From: Streptomyces tropicalis
GTDB taxonomy: Bacteria > Actinomycetota > Actinomycetes > Streptomycetales > Streptomycetaceae
NCBI RefSeq assembly: GCF_029269835.1
Contig: NZ_JARJBB010000006.1
Location: forward strand, 248,001 to 312,000
Length of the DNA: 64,000 nucleotides
Direction of reading: 5' to 3'
Made by a program: the position numbers and the translations under genes. The notes under the pieces are model-generated. The model worked only from the letters and a program-made list of their open reading frames with translations, did no database searches and was not told the origin of the DNA. Positions 24,022 through 32,310 of the stretch are shown here, in pieces (position 1 is the stretch's first letter; each line of letters opens with the position of its first letter).

Positions 24022-25056
24022 ATGAGCCCCGACCACCCGCCCGGACTCGACCTCGACCGTCTGCGCGGCCTGCTCGACCGCGAGCGGCCCGGCCTGGCGC
24101 AGGGGGCCCTGACCGGCCGGCTGATCGAGGGCGGGCGGTCGAACCTGACCTACGAGGTCTCCGACGGCGCCTCCCGCTGGGTGGTCCGGCGCCCTCCGCT
24201 GGGGCACGTCCTGGCCACCGCGCACGACATGCGGCGCGAGCACCGGGTGATCGGCGCGCTGCACCCGACCCGGGTGCCGGTGCCCCGCCCGGTCCTGCTG
24301 TGCGAGGACGAGGAGGTCCTCGGGGCCCCCTTCTACGTCATGGAGTTCGTGGAGGGCACGCCGTACCGGACCGCCGGCCAGCTAGCCCCGCTGGGCGCGG
24401 AGCGCACCCGGAAGGCGGTGCTGTCGCTGGTGGACACCCTGGTCGAGCTGCACGCGGTGGACCCCGCCGCGGTGGGACTGGAGGATTTCGGGCGGCCGGA
24501 GGGCTTCCTGGACCGGCAGCTGCGGCGCTGGGGCAAGCAGCTGGACGCCTCCCGCAACCGCGAGCTGGCCGGCGTCGACGAGCTGCACGCGGCGCTCGGC
24601 CGCGCGCTGCCCTCCTCCCCCGCACCCGCCGTCGTGCACGGCGACTACCGCCTGGACAACGTCCTGATCGGGGACGACGACGGGATCCGGGCGATCCTCG
24701 ACTGGGAGATGTCCACCCTCGGCGACCCGCTCACCGACCTCGGCCTGCTGGTGATGTACAGCACGCCGCTGGGCATGGCCGGCTCCCCCGTCTCCACCAC
24801 CGCCGAGGCCGCCGGCCATCCGGCGCCCGCCGAGCTGGTCGAGCGGTACGCGCAGCGCTCGGGCCGGGACGTCTCCGCGGTGTCGTGGTACACGGCGTTC
24901 GCCTGGTTCAAGCTCGCGGTGATCCTCGAGGGCATCCACTACCGGTACACGCTCGGCCAGACGGTCGGCCGCGGCTTCGACCGCATCGGCGACCTGGTGC
25001 CGGTCTTCATCGAGCACGGCCTCACCACGCTGCACGACGGCCTTCAGGAGGGCTGA
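24022..25056 (+). CDS. APH-type kinase, LvaA/ACAD10-11-like hydroxyacyl-CoA phosphotransferase
   Basis: 344-residue aminoglycoside-phosphotransferase-fold protein of the subgroup linked to acyl-CoA dehydrogenases. Kinase motifs: HGDYRLDNV at 206-214 (catalytic D208, N213) and the metal-binding ILDWEMSTLGDP with D227. Homologous domains in animal ACAD10/11 and in Pseudomonas LvaA phosphorylate 4-hydroxyacyl-CoAs. The ATG at 24022 has CAGGAG upstream. The acyl-CoA dehydrogenase starts 6 bp after its stop, so the two act together, here as separate proteins. A drug-resistance role is unlikely. Confidence 0.88.
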   Translation: MSPDHPPGLDLDRLRGLLDRERPGLAQGALTGRLIEGGRSNLTYEVSDGASRWVVRRPPLGHVLATAHDMRREHRVIGALHPTRVPVPRPVLLCEDEEVLGAPFYVMEFVEGTPYRTAGQLAPLGAERTRKAVLSLVDTLVELHAVDPAAVGLEDFGRPEGFLDRQLRRWGKQLDASRNRELAGVDELHAALGRALPSSPAPAVVHGDYRLDNVLIGDDDGIRAILDWEMSTLGDPLTDLGLLVMYSTPLGMAGSPVSTTAEAAGHPAPAELVERYAQRSGRDVSAVSWYTAFAWFKLAVILEGIHYRYTLGQTVGRGFDRIGDLVPVFIEHGLTTLHDGLQEG

Positions 25057-25062
25057 TCCGCC

Positions 25063-26277
25063 ATGGACTTCGCATTCGACGCGCGCACCGAGGAACTGCG
25101 CGCCAGGCTCACCGCCTTCATGGACGAGCACGTCCTCCCGGCCGAGCAGGTCGCGCACGAGCAGCGCGCCCGGCTGGCGTCGCCGTGGGACACGCCCGCG
25201 GTCGTCGAGGAGCTGAAGGCCGAGGCCCGCCGGCAGGGCCTGTGGAACCTCTTCCTGCCCGACTCCGCCTACGGCGCCGGGCTGACGAACCTCCAGTACG
25301 CCCCGCTCGCCGAGATCACCGGCCGCTCCCCGCAGCTGGCGCCGACCGCGACGAACTGCGCGGCCCCGGACACCGGCAACATGGAGGTGCTGGCGCAGTT
25401 CGGCGACGAGCGGCAGCGGAAGCAGTGGCTGGAGCCGCTGCTGGCGGGCGAGATCCGCTCGGCGTTCGCGATGACCGAGCCCGAGGTGGCCTCGTCGGAC
25501 GCCACGAACATCACCACGCTGATCGAGCGGGACGGCGACGAATACGTCGTCACCGGCCGCAAGTGGTACATCTCCGGGGCGATGAACCCGGACTGCCGGA
25601 TCCTCATCGTGATGGGCAAGACCGACCCGGACGGCCCGGACATCCGCCGCCAGCAGTCGATGGTCCTGGTGCCCCGCGACACGCCCGGGGTGACCGTGCG
25701 GCGCGCCATGCAGGTCTTCGGGTACGAGGACCACTACCACGGCGGCCACGCCGAGGTGGTCTTCGACCGGGTTCGCGTGCCGGTGTCGAACCTGATCGGC
25801 GAGGAGGGCGGCGGCTTCGCCATCGCGCAGGCCCGCCTCGGCCCCGGCCGCATCCACCACTGCATGCGGCTGATCGGCATGGCGGAGCGGGCGATCGAGC
25901 TGATGTGCCGGCGGGCGGTCTCCCGGACCGCCTTCGGCAAGCCGCTGGCCCAGCAGGGCGTGGTGCACAACTGGATCGCCGACGCCCGGGTCACCGTCGA
26001 GCAGCTGCGGCTGCTGGTGCTGAAGACGGCCTGGCTGATGGACACGGTCGGCAACCGGGGCGCCCACACGGAGATCCAGGCCATCAAGATCGCCACACCG
26101 CGGGCGGTGGTCGACATCATCGACCGGGCGATCCAGCTGTACGGGGCGGGCGGTGTCAGCCAGGACTTCCCGCTGGCCGAGCTGTACGCCGGGGCCCGGA
26201 CCCTGATGATCGCCGACGGGCCGGACGAGGTGCACCAGCGGTCGCTGGCGCGGCGGGAGCTGAAGACGTACCTGTGA
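25063..26277 (+). CDS. ACAD10/11-type acyl-CoA dehydrogenase
   Basis: 404-residue flavoprotein of full length. FAD/substrate motifs include AFAMTEPEVASSDATNI and ISGAMNPDCRILIVMGK; the C-terminal LMIADGPDEVHQRSL replaces the usual YEGT catalytic-glutamate loop, as in ACAD11. Relatives (ACAD11, LvaC) remove phosphate from 4-phosphoacyl-CoA to give enoyl-CoA. Its coupling to the kinase gene 6 bp upstream supports this. A long bidirectional terminator follows, ahead of the convergent TetR gene. Confidence 0.92.
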   Translation: MDFAFDARTEELRARLTAFMDEHVLPAEQVAHEQRARLASPWDTPAVVEELKAEARRQGLWNLFLPDSAYGAGLTNLQYAPLAEITGRSPQLAPTATNCAAPDTGNMEVLAQFGDERQRKQWLEPLLAGEIRSAFAMTEPEVASSDATNITTLIERDGDEYVVTGRKWYISGAMNPDCRILIVMGKTDPDGPDIRRQQSMVLVPRDTPGVTVRRAMQVFGYEDHYHGGHAEVVFDRVRVPVSNLIGEEGGGFAIAQARLGPGRIHHCMRLIGMAERAIELMCRRAVSRTAFGKPLAQQGVVHNWIADARVTVEQLRLLVLKTAWLMDTVGNRGAHTEIQAIKIATPRAVVDIIDRAIQLYGAGGVSQDFPLAELYAGARTLMIADGPDEVHQRSLARRELKTYL

Positions 26278-26324
26278 CGGTGCGGGGCGGCCGCGCCTCG
26301 CGGCCGCCCCGCGGCACCGGCGGG

Positions 26325-26369
26325 CGCGGCCCGGGCCCCCACGCGCACAGCGTGGGGGCCCGGGCCGCG
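26325..26369. terminator. Long bidirectional hairpin terminator
   Basis: A perfect 20-bp stem (26325-26344 with 26350-26369) closes a five-base GCACA loop between the convergent dehydrogenase and TetR genes. The left arm begins CGCGGCCCGGGCC. Such stems are typical rho-independent terminators in Streptomyces despite lacking T-runs. Confidence 0.85.
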
Positions 26370-26380
26370 GCCGTCCGGCG

Positions 26381-26983
26381 TCAGGGGCGCAGGGCCCGCA
26401 GCAGCAGGTCCGCCAGGTGGCCGGCGACCTCCTGGGCGTCCAGGGGGCCGTCGGGGCGGTACCAGGTGGAGAGGTGGTGGACGGATCCGAAGTGGTAGTC
26501 GACCACCAGGTCCGCCGGGGTGGCGCGGGAGAAGACGCCCGCCTCCTGGCCCTCCTCGACGAGCGCACGGAAGCGTTCGTGGTAGCGCCGGCGCTCGGCG
26601 CGCACCTGCTTGTTCTTCTCCGGGCTCAGGTGGTGCATGGAGCGGAAGAAGATCATCGCGTCGTCGAGGTTCTCGATGGTGGTGACCACGACGTCCGCGG
26701 CCGCGGCCCGCAGCCGCTGCTCGACCGGCTCGTCGGCGTCCGCGAAGGCGTCCAGGCGCTCCTGCTGCACCCGCAGGACGCGCGCGTACACCTCGTGCAG
26801 CAGGTCGTCCTTCGATCCGAAGTAGTGGTAGAGGGCCCCCTTGGTGACGCCGGCCGCCTCGACGATCTCCTGCACCGAGGTGCGGTCGTACCCCTGCTCG
26901 GCGAAGAGCCGGGTGGCGGCGGCCAGGAGCCGCTGAGGCACGGGGGTGCCGTCCGTGTCCGTCGTCCTGGGCACTGCCGCCAC
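26381..26983 (-). CDS. TetR-family repressor of the acyl-CoA module
   Basis: 200 residues. The N-terminal helix-turn-helix (about 17-60) reads RLFAEQGYDRTSVQEIVEAA then GVTKGALYHYFGSKDDLLHE; the rest is the ligand-binding helical domain (MIFFRSMHHLSPEKNKQVRA), similar to KstR2/FadR-like regulators sensing acyl-CoA. The GTG at 26983 is 20 bp after the acyl-CoA ligase gene, so it is the third gene of the SDR-ligase-TetR operon and would be autoregulated through the site at 29500. It probably also binds the matching site at 23965. Confidence 0.9.
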   Translation of the reverse strand: MAAVPRTTDTDGTPVPQRLLAAATRLFAEQGYDRTSVQEIVEAAGVTKGALYHYFGSKDDLLHEVYARVLRVQQERLDAFADADEPVEQRLRAAAADVVVTTIENLDDAMIFFRSMHHLSPEKNKQVRAERRRYHERFRALVEEGQEAGVFSRATPADLVVDYHFGSVHHLSTWYRPDGPLDAQEVAGHLADLLLRALRP

Positions 26984-27003
26984 CTGCCTTTCCGTCGTTG
27001 TGC

Positions 27004-28668
27004 TCAGTTGTCGTCCGCTCGGGAACGCAGTTCCCGACGGAGGATCTTCCCACTCGCCGTCTTGGGCAAGTCCGGCAGGATCTCCACCTGCCGCGGGTAT
27101 TTGTAGGCGGCCAGTCTCTCCTTGCAGAAGGCGGCGAGGTCACCGGGGTCGGCCGCGGCCCCGGGGCGCAGGCTGATGTACGCCTTGACGGTCTCCCCGC
27201 GGTAGCCGTCGGGCACCCCGACGACAGCCGCCTCGCGCACCGCCGGGTGCGTGTAGAGCACGTCCTCGACCTCGCGCGGCCACACCTTGAAGCCGGACGC
27301 GTTGATCATGTCCTTCTTGCGGTCGACGACGTACAGCCAGCCCTGCTCGTCCATGAACCCGATGTCGCCGGTGCGCAGTTCGCCGTCGGGGAAGGTCTCG
27401 GCGGTGGCGTCCGGGCGCCGCCAGTAGCCGGGCACCACCTGGGGTCCGCGGACGACGATCTCGCCCTGCTCGCCGAACGGCACCTCGCGGCCCTCGTCGT
27501 CGACGATCCGGACGACGGTGTCGGCGCCCGGCACACCGACCGCGAGCGTGCCGGAGACCGGGTCGACGGGCGCCTCCCGGCCGGGAGGCACGGAGGCGCA
27601 GGGGGCGGTGCACTCGGTGAGGCCGTAGCCGTTGCGGAGGTACGGCCCGAAGCCGGCCCGGAACTTCTCCACCAGCGCGGGCGGCAGCGGGGCGCCGCCG
27701 GAGGAGATGACGCGGAAGGAGGAGAAGTGGTCCGGGGTGGCGTCGGGACGGGCGGCCAGGGCCATGAAGGCGGTGGCCGGTCCGACGGTGTAGTGCGGGC
27801 GGTGCTCGGCGAAGGCGTCGAGGACGACCCCGGGCTCGAAGCGGTGGGCCAGCACCAGCGTGCCCGCGCTGTTCAGGCAGGCGCCGAACTGGCAGACCAT
27901 GCCGGTGATGTGGAACAGCGGCGCCATGGCGAAGTAGACCGGCCCCTCGGGCAGGTCCAGGGTGGTCCGCTGGCGCTCGGCGTTGTGCATGATGTTGGCG
28001 TGCGTGTTGGTGGCGCCCTTCGGGGTGCCGCTGGTGCCCGAGGTGTAGCTGATCAGGGCGATGCCGTCCGGGGCGGGGTCGGTGCCCCGGGGCGCCGGGT
28101 GGCCCTGCCGGGCGACGGCCACCAGGTCGTCGGCGTCGGGGGCCTGGGGGAGCCGCTCGAAGGCCAGCACGCGCGCGTCGTCGCGGGTCTGGAAGTCCCG
28201 CTCGCACGCGGTGAGCACGATCCGCACCGGGGACTGCGCGGCCGTCCCGCGGAGATACGCCTCCCAGGCCCGGTCCGTGCAGACGAGCGCGGCCACCTCG
28301 CCGTCCCGCAGGACGTGGCCGACCTCCGCCGACTTGTACATGGGGTTGACGGGGACGACGGTGGCGCCTGCCTTCCAGGCACCCAGCACGGCGAGCACGA
28401 AGTGCGGGGAGTTCTGCAGCAGGACGGCCACCCGGTCGCCGGGCCGCAGGCCGCGCGCGGCGAGGTGGCCGGCGACGGAGTCGGACAGCGCGTCGACCTC
28501 GCGGTGGGTGAGGCGGGCGTCGAAGTAGGCGAGGCAGACGCGGTCCGGGGCCTCGGCGACGGCGCGGCGCAGGGCGTGCACGAGGGAGCCGGCGGGGTCG
28601 ACGGGGGCGCGCTGGGCGTCGTCGAGGAGGTCCAGCCAGGGGCGGGACGCGTAGCGGGAGGCGGTCAC
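27004..28668 (-). CDS. AMP-forming acyl-CoA synthetase (FadD-like)
   Basis: 554-residue ANL-superfamily ligase activating a carboxylic acid to its CoA thioester. Motifs: P-loop-like ALISYTSGTSGTPKGATNTH, GYGLTECTAP, TGDIGFMDEQGWLYVVDRKK, INASGFKVWPREVE and the C-terminal catalytic lysine region LPKTASGKILRREL. The GTG at 28668 overlaps the SDR stop (GTGA) and has GGAGGAG just upstream; an in-frame ATG inside that RBS is rejected. Operon position with an SDR and a TetR suggests a keto or hydroxy acid substrate. LvaE is a functional analogue by inference. Confidence 0.93.
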   Translation of the reverse strand: MTASRYASRPWLDLLDDAQRAPVDPAGSLVHALRRAVAEAPDRVCLAYFDARLTHREVDALSDSVAGHLAARGLRPGDRVAVLLQNSPHFVLAVLGAWKAGATVVPVNPMYKSAEVGHVLRDGEVAALVCTDRAWEAYLRGTAAQSPVRIVLTACERDFQTRDDARVLAFERLPQAPDADDLVAVARQGHPAPRGTDPAPDGIALISYTSGTSGTPKGATNTHANIMHNAERQRTTLDLPEGPVYFAMAPLFHITGMVCQFGACLNSAGTLVLAHRFEPGVVLDAFAEHRPHYTVGPATAFMALAARPDATPDHFSSFRVISSGGAPLPPALVEKFRAGFGPYLRNGYGLTECTAPCASVPPGREAPVDPVSGTLAVGVPGADTVVRIVDDEGREVPFGEQGEIVVRGPQVVPGYWRRPDATAETFPDGELRTGDIGFMDEQGWLYVVDRKKDMINASGFKVWPREVEDVLYTHPAVREAAVVGVPDGYRGETVKAYISLRPGAAADPGDLAAFCKERLAAYKYPRQVEILPDLPKTASGKILRRELRSRADDN

Positions 28669-29429
28669 CGGGTCTCCTCCCACTGGCGCTGGAGGTGGTT
28701 CATGCCGTTCAGCCAGCGGTCGGGCTCACCGGCCCGGGCCTGGTAGTACCCGGCGACCTCGGGGTGCGGGAGGATCAGGAAGCGGTCCTCCTCGATGCCC
28801 CGGAAGAGGGCGTCCGCGACGTCCTCCGGTTCGATGGCGGTGGGCCTGAGCACGAGGTCGCCCGCGCTGCCGGTGGCGGCCAGCATGTCGGTGCGCACGC
28901 CCTGCGGGCAGATCGCGTGCACCTTGACGCCGCGGTGGCGGTAGGTCAGCGACAGCCACTCGGCGAAGGCGTACGCGCCGTGCTTGGTGACGCTGTAGGG
29001 CGCGGCGCCGATCATGGTCAGCAGTCCGGCGGCGGAGACGGTGGAGACGAAGCGGCCCGCGCCGCGCTCCAGCCAGCCGGGCAGGAGGGCGTGGGCGGCG
29101 CGGACGTGGGCCATGACGTTGACGTCCCAGGCCTGCGCCCAGACGTCCTCGCCGGCGGCCTCCGACCCGCCCGAGCCGACCCCGGCGTTGGCGCAGTAGA
29201 CGTCGACGGTGCCGTCCAGCGCGTCGAGGGCCGCGGCGACGACCGCGGAGGCGTCACCGGGGACCGCGATGCCCCCGGTCTCCCCGGCGACCGCCTCGGC
29301 CCGCTCGGCGTCGAGGTCGTTGACGACGACGCGGGCCCCCGCGGCGGCGAACCGGCGGGCCAGCGCGGCGCCGATGCCGCCTCCGGCCCCGGTCACGACC
29401 ACTCCAGCACCTTGAACGGCTTTCACCAT
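28665..29429 (-). CDS. SDR oxidoreductase of the acyl-CoA module
   Basis: 254-residue short-chain dehydrogenase with TGAGGGIG near residues 15-22, CANAGVG, catalytic serine in TVSAAGLL and the tyrosine-lysine pair in APYSVTKHG. It has a longer C-terminus (FRGIEEDRFLILPHPEVAGY) typical of the subgroup near acyl-CoA genes. The ATG at 29429 has a strong AAGGAG site. First gene of the operon with ligase and TetR. In the proposed pathway it would interconvert keto- and hydroxyacyl-CoA, as LvaD does for levulinyl-CoA. Confidence 0.92.
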   Translation of the reverse strand: MVKAVQGAGVVVTGAGGGIGAALARRFAAAGARVVVNDLDAERAEAVAGETGGIAVPGDASAVVAAALDALDGTVDVYCANAGVGSGGSEAAGEDVWAQAWDVNVMAHVRAAHALLPGWLERGAGRFVSTVSAAGLLTMIGAAPYSVTKHGAYAFAEWLSLTYRHRGVKVHAICPQGVRTDMLAATGSAGDLVLRPTAIEPEDVADALFRGIEEDRFLILPHPEVAGYYQARAGEPDRWLNGMNHLQRQWEETR

Positions 29430-29496
29430 CGGTCTCCTTCGACACGACGTTGCGGGCGCCTGCCGCGCCGCGCACCGGCTCTGCTCGACAGCCAGA

Positions 29497-29512
29497 CTAA
29501 CCGGTCGGTATG
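29497..29512. promoter_or_regulatory. TetR operator upstream of SDR-ligase-TetR operon
   Basis: The + strand reads CTAACCGGTCGGTATG; on the minus strand it gives CATACCGACCGGT, identical over 13 bp to the site at 23965. It lies about 70 bp upstream of the leftward SDR start and about 110 bp before the rightward NamZ gene. Confidence 0.65.
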
Positions 29513-29622
29513 TAACGGTGGAAGAGCAGGGCAGACGCGGCCGTTCCCCTTCGTTCCCCTGCGCCGGGACGGGCGCTAGCGTGCGTGACCATGACACCCG
29601 CTGCGATCACGGAGGTCCCCGC

Positions 29623-30867
29623 ATGAAGCTGACCAGACGGAGCCTGCTCGCCGGGACGGCGGCGGCCTGTGCCGCCGGAGCGGCCGCCCCCGCGGCGCAG
29701 GCGGCACCCCGGCGCGGCGGCGGGCTGCGCACGGGCTTCGAGCGCCTGGCGGCGGACGGCTACGCGCTGCTCGCCGGTCAAAGGGTCGGCGTCGTCACCA
29801 ACCCGACCGGGGTCACCCGCGACGTGCGGCACATCGTGGACGTCATGCACGCCGACCGCCGGGTCGAGCTGGTCGCCGTCTTCGGCCCCGAGCACGGCTT
29901 CCGCGGCACCGCCCAGGCGGGCGGGTCCGAGGGCCGCTACGACGACCCGGCGACCGGCCTGCCGGTCTACGACACCTACCTCAAGAGCGGCCGTCCGCTC
30001 GCCGACGTCTTCACGGCCTCCGGCGTCGACACCGTCGTCTTCGACATCCAGGACGTGGGCGCCCGCTTCTACACGTACATCTGGACGCTGTACGACTGCA
30101 TGGAGGCGGCCGCGCTGGCCGGGAAGCGGTTCGTCGTGCTCGACCGGCCGAACCCGGTGTCCGGGCGCGAGGCCCTCGGGCCGGTCCTGCACCGGGAGTT
30201 CGCCACCTTCGTGGGGCGGCAGCCCATCTCCCAGGCGCACGGGATGACGGTCGTGGAACTGGCCCGGCTCTTCAACGGGGAGTTCCTGGCCTCGCCGGTG
30301 GCGCTGGAGACGGTGGCCATGACCGGCTGGAAGCGGTCGGACTTCTACGACGCCTCGGAGCTGCCGTGGGTGCCGCCGAGCCCGAACATGCCCACCCCGG
30401 ACACCGCGCTGGTGTACTCGGGGACGTGCATGTTCGAGGGGACGAACCTCTCCGAGGGCCGTGGCACCACCCGCCCCTTCGAACTGCTCGGCGCCGAGGG
30501 CGTCGACGGACGCTGGGCGGCCGAGGCCGACGCGCTGGGCCTGCCGGGCGTGCGCTTCCGGGAGGCCTATTTCGCGCCGACCTTCTCCAAGTTCCAGGGC
30601 ACCACGGTCGGCGGGGTCCAGGTGCACGTGACGGACCGGGCCGCCTTCGACCCGGTGCGCACCGGGATCGGGCTGCTGGTGACGGCGCGGAAGGTGTGGA
30701 GCGGCTTCGCCTGGCGCTCCGACGACTGGATCGACAAGCTCACCGGCTCCACCCGGGTGCGCACCATGATCGACTCCGGCGCGGACACCGGTGCCGTGGT
30801 GGCGGGGTGGCAGGAGGAACTGGCCGCGTTCCGGGCGGTGCGCCGGAGGTATCTCGTCCACGGATGA
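29623..30867 (+). CDS. Exo-beta-N-acetylmuramidase, NamZ/DUF1343 family
   Basis: 414 residues. A twin-arginine signal (KLTRRSLLAGTAAACAAG) and alanine-rich cleavage region precede a full DUF1343 domain. Motifs: VGVVTNPTGVTRD, FGPEHGFRG (acid/His of the active site), VVFDIQDVGARFYTY, LDRPNPV and SEGRGTTRPFE. The family cleaves MurNAc from the non-reducing end of peptidoglycan fragments, in wall recycling. The ATG at 29623 has GGAGG nine bases upstream. Secretion implies action on released wall fragments outside the membrane. Confidence 0.92.
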   Translation: MKLTRRSLLAGTAAACAAGAAAPAAQAAPRRGGGLRTGFERLAADGYALLAGQRVGVVTNPTGVTRDVRHIVDVMHADRRVELVAVFGPEHGFRGTAQAGGSEGRYDDPATGLPVYDTYLKSGRPLADVFTASGVDTVVFDIQDVGARFYTYIWTLYDCMEAAALAGKRFVVLDRPNPVSGREALGPVLHREFATFVGRQPISQAHGMTVVELARLFNGEFLASPVALETVAMTGWKRSDFYDASELPWVPPSPNMPTPDTALVYSGTCMFEGTNLSEGRGTTRPFELLGAEGVDGRWAAEADALGLPGVRFREAYFAPTFSKFQGTTVGGVQVHVTDRAAFDPVRTGIGLLVTARKVWSGFAWRSDDWIDKLTGSTRVRTMIDSGADTGAVVAGWQEELAAFRAVRRRYLVHG

Positions 30868-30947
30868 GCGTGCTGTCTGGCCAACTCCCCTCGTTCGCAG
30901 GACGATGCGCCCGCATCGTGCCGCCACGGGGGACGAGGGAGTCGGTC

Positions 30948-32252
30948 ATGACGGATCCGGGAATGAGCGTGGCTCCGTACGCGGAGCTGACCTTCGACGC
31001 CGACGGCGACGTGGACGGCGGGGAACGGGACCGGCTGCTCGGCCTGACCGCCGGCCGCACGGTCCGTGACCTGGTCGTCTTCGCGCACGGCTGGAACAAC
31101 GACCGCAGCACCGCGACGGCGCTCTACCGGCGTTTCTTCACGCCCTTCCCGGCGCTCGCCCCGGCGGCCCGGATCGGGTACGTGGGCGTGGTGTGGCCGT
31201 CGATGCGCTTCTGCGACGAGCCCGTCCCCGACTTCCCGCACTCCCCGGCGGCCGGGCCCGCCGCGCCGGGCACCCTGGACCCGGGCACCCGGGCCGCGCT
31301 GGCCGCCGCCTTCCCGGGCCGGGCGACGGTGCTCGACGACATCGCGGGCCTGCTGGAGTCGGGCCCCCGCACGGCACGGGAGCTGGAGGGGTTCGGCACG
31401 CTGGTGCGGCAGTTGGTCGCACCGGCCGGCGCGGCCGCGCCGGAGGAGTCCGCCGCGGACACCGCTGACGACGGCGTGCCCGGGATGTTCTCCCGCCCGG
31501 CGGCGGAGGTCTGCGGGGAGTTCGCCGAGGCGCTGGCCGGGCTCGGCAGCACGGACGGCGCGGAGGGCTTCGCCCTCCCGGACCTGCGGGCCGGGGCGCT
31601 GGAACTGCTGCGGCAGGCGACGTACTGGGAGATGAAGCGGCGCGCGGGCACGGTCGGCGAACGCGGGCTGGGTCCCCTGGTGGGCCGGCTGGCCTCGGCG
31701 GCGCCGGACGTCCGGGTGCATCTGGTGGGGCACAGCTTCGGCGGGCGCCTGGTGTCGTTCGCGCTGCGCGGCCTGCCCGCCGGGGTGCGCGCGGTGCGGT
31801 CCGTGACGCTGCTCCAAGGGGCCTTCTCCCACTACGCGTTCGCATCCGGGCTGCCCGGGGACGCGGGGGCGGGCGGGGTGCTGCGGGGGCGGGAGCAGCG
31901 GGTCGGCGGCCCCCTGGTGTGCTGCTTCTCCCGCTACGACGCGGCGCTCGGCACGTTCTACCCGCTGGCCTCGCGGGCGGCGGACGACGACCGGTCGCTG
32001 GCGGGTGTGGACGTGGGGCGGCTGCTCGGCCCGCGGTGGGGCGCGATGGGGCACGACGGTGTGCAGGGGGTGCCGGGCGTGCACGCGTGCACGCTGGCCG
32101 GGGCGCTGGCGGCGCCGCTGCCGGAGTCGGGCTGGGTGAACGTGGACGCGGCGGCCGTCGTCCGGCGGGGCGGCCCGCCGTCCGGGGCGCACAGCGACAT
32201 CGTGCACCCCGAACTGGCGCGCCTGGTGCTGGCGGCGGGCCGCATCCGCTGA
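30948..32252 (+). CDS. Alpha/beta-hydrolase of unknown substrate
   Basis: 434-residue cytosolic serine hydrolase. The oxyanion region is DLVVFAHGWNNDRSTATALY (about 40-60) and the nucleophile elbow VHLVGHSFGGRLVSF; an aspartate lies in CCFSRYDAALG and a C-terminal histidine in SGAHSDIVHPELA. The HGWN and GHSFGGR pairing is typical of a bacterial lipase/esterase-like group without a defined substrate. There is no signal peptide. The ATG at 30948 is preceded by GAGGGAG. It follows NamZ after 80 bp and is convergent with the penicillin acylase gene. Confidence 0.85.
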   Translation: MTDPGMSVAPYAELTFDADGDVDGGERDRLLGLTAGRTVRDLVVFAHGWNNDRSTATALYRRFFTPFPALAPAARIGYVGVVWPSMRFCDEPVPDFPHSPAAGPAAPGTLDPGTRAALAAAFPGRATVLDDIAGLLESGPRTARELEGFGTLVRQLVAPAGAAAPEESAADTADDGVPGMFSRPAAEVCGEFAEALAGLGSTDGAEGFALPDLRAGALELLRQATYWEMKRRAGTVGERGLGPLVGRLASAAPDVRVHLVGHSFGGRLVSFALRGLPAGVRAVRSVTLLQGAFSHYAFASGLPGDAGAGGVLRGREQRVGGPLVCCFSRYDAALGTFYPLASRAADDDRSLAGVDVGRLLGPRWGAMGHDGVQGVPGVHACTLAGALAAPLPESGWVNVDAAAVVRRGGPPSGAHSDIVHPELARLVLAAGRIR

Positions 32253-32274
32253 CCGTCCCTGCGGGCCGCCGGGA

Positions 32275-32303
32275 CCGGCGGCGGGCGCACGGCCCGCCGC
32301 CGG
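32275..32303. terminator. Bidirectional hairpin between convergent genes
   Basis: Perfect 12-bp stem CCGGCGGCGGGC/GCCCGCCGCCGG with a five-base loop, placed between the hydrolase and acylase genes. Confidence 0.8.
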
Positions 32304-32310
32304 ACGGGCG

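Noticed and set aside
28669..28683. Upstream ATG extension of the acyl-CoA ligase
   Set aside because: This ATG is part of the GGAGGAG ribosome-binding sequence of the GTG start at 28668.
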